In this document: piece by piece, positions 60,058 through 64,000 of the stretch
Layout of the letters: each line of letters opens with the position of its first letter
Numbering within the stretch: position 1 is the stretch's first letter
NCBI GenBank assembly: GCA_905182985.1
Contig: CAJJDN010000002.1
Coordinates: 563,441-627,440, forward strand
Direction: 5' to 3'
DNA from: Paramecium sonneborni
Taxonomy: Eukaryota > Ciliophora > Oligohymenophorea > Peniculida > Parameciidae
DNA: 64,000 nt
The notes under the pieces: generated by a model
The model's database searches: none
What the model was told of the DNA's origin: nothing
Seen by the model: only the letters and a program-made list of their open reading frames with translations
Program-made: the position numbers and the translations under genes

Positions 60058-61738
60058 TCACTATCTTTAATTTTGTTTACAATCTCCATTAATAAAACGC
60101 ATTGTATTCTAATTCAAATAGTCTATTATAAATTCAATATATTTTTACTTCTTCTTTCCTTTTTTCTAACTTATTAGATATGATCTCATCTTTTTAAATG
60201 TTAACTTTAACAATTTATATTACTTTTATCCTAAATATTTATCCACTTTTTTCTTATTTAATTTTCTTCTCTTCTCAGTTTCCCAATGAGATTTCAAAGC
60301 TGCAAATGTATAAATTATTTTTCTTTAAATGTAAAATTATGCACTTAATTTCAACTCTTTTTAATATTGCTTTATCACTCCTTAAATAAATAATTGAAAA
60401 TAATCTTTTTATAATCTTTCTAAATATTATTTTTTATGTACTGTTATAATAATTTTTAGCCTTCTCATCTTTTTATTTTATTAAATCATAATCACTTTTT
60501 ATTGCATTATATATTTTCCTTAATTTCTACTCCCTTTTTCTATTTTCGTAATTCATCAATTAATCCATTTTCATTTTTGATAGGTCTGTAAAGTATTTTA
60601 TTGAATAAAAGATCATTTAACTGAACTTTAATCTCTTATACTACAGATATTTACTCAATTTCCAATTATTTTTAAATGATCTAAATCCTTAAATTAAAAA
60701 CTCCAATTTTCTTTATTTAAGCTTTGTTTATAACAAAACTTTATTTAATCCTTTCTTCTCCAATTTGCCTTCATAAGCACGCCTCCAAAATAATAAATAA
60801 CGTTTTTTTCTTTTTTTCTCAATCTAAATAGTTAATATTAATTCTTTATCCTATAATTTTAATTATAATTATTTAATCTCTTCTATATATTATTTCCAAC
60901 TCTAAAAAATCTTATACATATAAAATCCTTTAGCTAATTTATCCCTCTAAGAGTCTATTGTAACATCCCTCCAATATCTAAAAAATCTCTGCTTTCTCCA
61001 TTTTATATGTATTGGTTATAATTTAGAGTTTCTTTTCTAATTTTCTTATTAAGTATATTTTTTCCAACTCTTAAATATTTTACAAACCTATTCTAATTAA
61101 GTTTAATAAATCTTTGAGTCCAATATATGCCTTTTCCAACCTTTAAATACTTTCTTTATTAAAACTTCATTATAGTATAAGGTAGAATCTTAAAAAAGTT
61201 ATTAATGCAATCTAAAATCTTAAAGTTTCAGCACCCATTTATCAAAAAATAATTACTTTTTCTTTTTTATCAGTGTCTTTTCATTATTTTTTCTCTTTTT
61301 TAAAATTTTAGAAGCCTTTCTTAATTTTAAAAACCATTTCATCAATAATTTATCATTGTAACATTCAATAATGGCATTATTAACCTCTCTTTCCTTTCTT
61401 TACTCTTAAACTACACTTTTCAATTTTTCAAAATATTTCCTCAACTTGAGCATTTTGATTTTATTAAGAACTTCTAAACGCTAGGATAAAGTAAGATTTA
61501 TTAATATACATTTTAGATTATGGTTTTGAGAGCTTTGAAAACTTTTCGTTTCAATAAGGTTTGATACTCATTCGACTTCTGATATTTGATTGCTTTGATT
61601 GTCTAGCAAATATTTTAGTTTTGTTACTTTCCGAAAGAGTTATTTGTATCTAAATATTGTGGCATTAATCAAAAACTGCCTTTGATTGATTTTTTAGATA
61701 TGATATTCTACCCATTTATAGAAGTATTTTCTTAACAT
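60058..61738 (-). CDS. Sfi1-repeat centrin-binding protein
   Basis: 534 residues, introns 61603-61627, 61481-61509 and 60323-60344. At least ten Sfi1-type repeats with a W anchored in a helix: YFYKWVEYHI, LLMKWFLKLRK, FFDKWVLKLQ, VFKGWKRHIL, IFKSWKKYTQ, FFRYWRDVTI, IFQSWKQYIE and LLFWRRAYEG. Each ~30-residue helix binds one centrin. In yeast Sfi1 and centrin build the spindle pole half-bridge; in ciliates Sfi1-like proteins with centrin make the infraciliary lattice and basal body links, so a cortical role is likely. Start is the first ATG that gives an Sfi1-type helix. Very basic protein. Confidence 0.85.
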
Positions 61739-61779
61739 TAAATTTTATATATATAATTATATATTGACAAATTACCAAA

Positions 61780-62880
61780 CAAATAATAGAAACAGGGCTG
61801 AAAGAAAGTCAAGTTTTTCAAAATAATATTTCTTCTTCAATTAAATTCTTCGTTCCTAAAAAGTTGGGTTAAGAAGCAGAATTTAACTTGCAATTTTTAT
61901 TTACAAATAAAAATTTCAATAAGACATTAAAACATATCAAACATTAAATGAATATTTGAATTAGAATAATAGCTTGAATTCTTTGAAAATAAACTAAAGT
62001 AAAATCAAATACCATAAATTTACTAGTGACGAAAGTAATTTTAGTTGTACAGATTTTAGAATTGACTTTACTTTATTTTTCAAAATCTAAAATATATAAA
62101 TAGACAAGAATTAGAATTCTTGGAACATTTCCTAGAGTTAAAACATAATTAAAAAACAATAATATTAATGATAAAGATCCTTTTTGAAATGAATATAAAG
62201 CAACTGTTGAGTATCTGCCTAATTTACTAAGTGATGGATTCAATTATTTAGGAGATTTTTATAATAAGTATTATTAAAATTAATTTTTGGTAATGTTTTT
62301 ACATTTTATGGATAAAAAAGAACAACAAATGAAACAGGTTTGATAAATGATATAATCTATGATATTGGTTATGTATTTAAGAATGGATTATGGAATAAAA
62401 TAAATCAAAAAGTTGAAAAAAGATTAGAAGAACAAAAAATTACCAGAGTAAGAGTTGGATACAATGTTCCAAAATAACAACAATGGCATAATTAAAGTAA
62501 ATTAGTTATAAAAATATCCTCTTGAAAAATAATTACTTTTGTACATAAAAATAATTTTTATAATGCAGGTCCAAAATTTCCATAACCTGTTTAAGATGCT
62601 GAAAGTACATTTTTATTTGGCTATTATTGTACCATTCATTTCGAAAGGTAAGAGAGATTTAAAGACAACCATCTGAAATTTTTAATTTTTTTTAAGATCA
62701 TAATGGATAAAGTATATAATTTCAAATTATTTTAATATCAACTAGATCTTATATGTTTAGAGAAAATTCAATAAAATTAGTTATTGATTCTTTTTCTAAA
62801 TTAGCTGATTAGATGTATTTATTATTGTAGTTAATTGTATTATGGAAAATAAGACATATAAATTTTAAATAATCAAAAAT
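61780..62880 (+). pseudogene. Broken gene of unknown family
   Basis: Several plus-strand stretches read like protein in succession but in different frames: SSIKFFVPKKLGQEAEFNL (~61835), FTSDESNFSCTDFRIDF (~62020), YKATVEYLPNLLSDGFNYL (~62195) and GNVFTFYGQKRTTNETGL (~62290), followed by ITRVRVGYNVPKQQQW (~62440) and NNFYNAGPKFPQPVQDAEST (~62550). TGA stops separate some of them and only one of the breaks can be explained by a typical intron. No family recognised. A jointly spliced, intact gene is not excluded. Confidence 0.45.
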
Positions 62881-62896
62881 TGTAATAATCTATCTT

Positions 62897-64000
62897 TCAG
62901 TCTAAACTTAAATGTAAATGAGGATCTGATATGCCAGCTTCTATGTTTCTTTACATTTGATCTCTAAACTTCCTCAAAGCATCCCTTACATCAAGAATTT
63001 TCTTTTAAACAATTTAAATTAATAATGGAGACAACAACAATAAAGCTTGATCATCTGAATCTCCATACCAACTTTATATTTGTATTCCATTATCAGGTTG
63101 AAATTAGAAATTTTCAGCCAAATTGTCTATTATTATTGTTTTCTTAATATCTCTTCCAATCTTCTCAATATCTTTTACATATGTATTTTTGACAAGAGTT
63201 GTATGTTATCTGTATAATCTATGAGATATAACTTTATCTTCATCAATAAGATCTAAAATGAAATCTGCATAATCTTATTGTGCTGCTGTAAAAATAACAA
63301 TCTCATAAAATTTAGACATCTCTTTCAAAAATTGTTGTGCATAAGGTCTAACTAAGAATTGACCCTCATCTAATAACTATATAAAAAATAAATTTTTACT
63401 TCTTAATAATGAACTAATGTTTCATCTAAATCTAAGATTAAAGTATATTTATTTGTCTTAGATAAGTAAGGTATCTATTAACAATCTATAACTTCTTCAT
63501 AATCAAATTAAAAGTCTTATGAATCCATGGTTAATCTTAACTATTGAATATGAACCAACTACATTATTATTATAATTATACTATTTTTTGATATTCTTGT
63601 CTTATAAATTCAGTACCCTGATGCAAAGTTAGTCGATCAATGTTTGTTAAGTTTTTCTCCAATGAATTAAGTTTATTATCATTTGAATTCTCAATACTAA
63701 AATAATTTATATAAAATATATACAATAATACTAAGAGCGAATAAACGACATTACTATTTTTACGGATTAAATTTATATCTAAATTTGAACAGTTTTTTTA
63801 TGGTTTAACTTTATTTAATCTAGCTTATATTAAGGCTCTTTGAGACTAGGAAATAGAGTTTGATTAATTTATAAATTCAAGATGTAAAATCATACTGTTG
63901 TGTATGTAAAATAAAAGATTTTTTAAATTCTATTAATCTTCTTCAAATGTATCAGATAAGGCTTTATATAAAATGACTAGGATGCCTATTCTTTCTAGAT
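62897..64000 (-). CDS. FCP/NLI-type phosphatase with N-terminal TM helix (5' end outside window)
   Basis: At least 340 residues in the window; the frame is open to the edge, so the start may lie beyond 64000 (first in-frame ATG inside is 63893, which gives 307 residues). Introns at 63697-63723, 63559-63581 and 63377-63399. A TM helix (NVVYSLLVLF) comes first, then the linker and the HAD phosphatase core: YTLILDLDETLVHY (DxDxT), QFLVRPYAQQFLKEM, YEIVIFTAAQQDYADFILD, HRLYRQHTTLV and IGRDIKKTIIIDN. A membrane-anchored member resembles Dullard/CTDNEP1 or TIM50 more than the soluble SCP. A soluble relative is at 47664-48696. Confidence 0.85.

Noticed and set aside
1..64000. Many short standard-code ORFs
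   Set aside because: With TAA/TAG as glutamine these are only fragments or shadow frames of larger genes; the real frames are much longer.
1..64000. tRNA, rRNA or CRISPR arrays
   Set aside because: No cloverleaf-like sequence, rRNA segment or spaced repeat array was recognised by eye; a tRNAscan run would be decisive.

Overview
The window is macronuclear DNA of a ciliate, almost certainly Paramecium (P. tetraurelia or a close relative). It is about three-quarters A+T. Every long reading frame stays open only if TAA and TAG are read as glutamine and TGA is the only stop. Genes are tightly packed, and their introns are 20-31 nt (mostly GTA...TAG, 22-28 nt). With those introns removed, each gene model marked high confidence gives an exact multiple of three from ATG to TGA. 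The first gene encodes a Paramecium-type cysteine-rich surface antigen. All functional names come from reading motifs by eye; no database search was possible.

Layout. 1-5892: C-terminal part of a very large GPI-anchor-type surface antigen, with one frame break. 6527-12296: biotin-dependent acyl-CoA carboxylase alpha subunit and the splicing factor PRP6. 13070-17263: an R1R2R3 MYB factor (its 5' part appears twice around an N), a decayed SANT-like stretch and a canopy/saposin-like secreted protein. 17881-25359: START-domain protein, coiled-coil protein, a 626-residue glycine-zipper membrane protein, a Kelch-BTB protein and a tiny membrane protein. 25421-28520: thioredoxin-like membrane protein, AT-hook protein and a degenerate kinase. 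28675-33645: M8 (leishmanolysin-like) metallopeptidase and a ciliate two-TM protein (its 3' part duplicated). 34186-38058: a D-Ala-D-Ala-carboxypeptidase-like S11 peptidase, a STIMATE/TMEM110-like protein and a zinc-finger coiled-coil protein. 38471-44448: an AVL9-MORN fusion (3' part duplicated), a dual-specificity phosphatase and an HTH coiled-coil protein. 45592-49724: a second MYB factor, an FCP/NLI phosphatase and a Q-rich protein. 49850-51180: a decayed K+-channel/nucleotide-cyclase gene. 52270-57287: RING-CH ligase, coiled-coil protein and a large cyclic-nucleotide-gated-type K+ channel. 57653-61738: a broken calcyphosin-like gene, COMMD10, proteasome beta-6 and an Sfi1-like centrin-binding protein. 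61780-64000: a broken unknown gene and a second FCP/NLI phosphatase running off the end.

The genes form no operon or obvious system. This is a eukaryotic housekeeping, signalling and cytoskeleton mix in which closely spaced genes share short divergent or convergent gaps (ATG-to-ATG gaps of 14, 42, 69 and 77 bp). Several decayed copies (cyclase, calcyphosin, thioredoxin-like, SANT-like) fit the known history of whole-genome duplication and gene loss in Paramecium.

Assembly warning. Three runs of N (at 13703, 31560 and 39044-39083) are each flanked by exact direct repeats of about 1 kb. These are unmerged overlapping contig ends, not biology. In each pair one gene copy is whole and the other is cut off.
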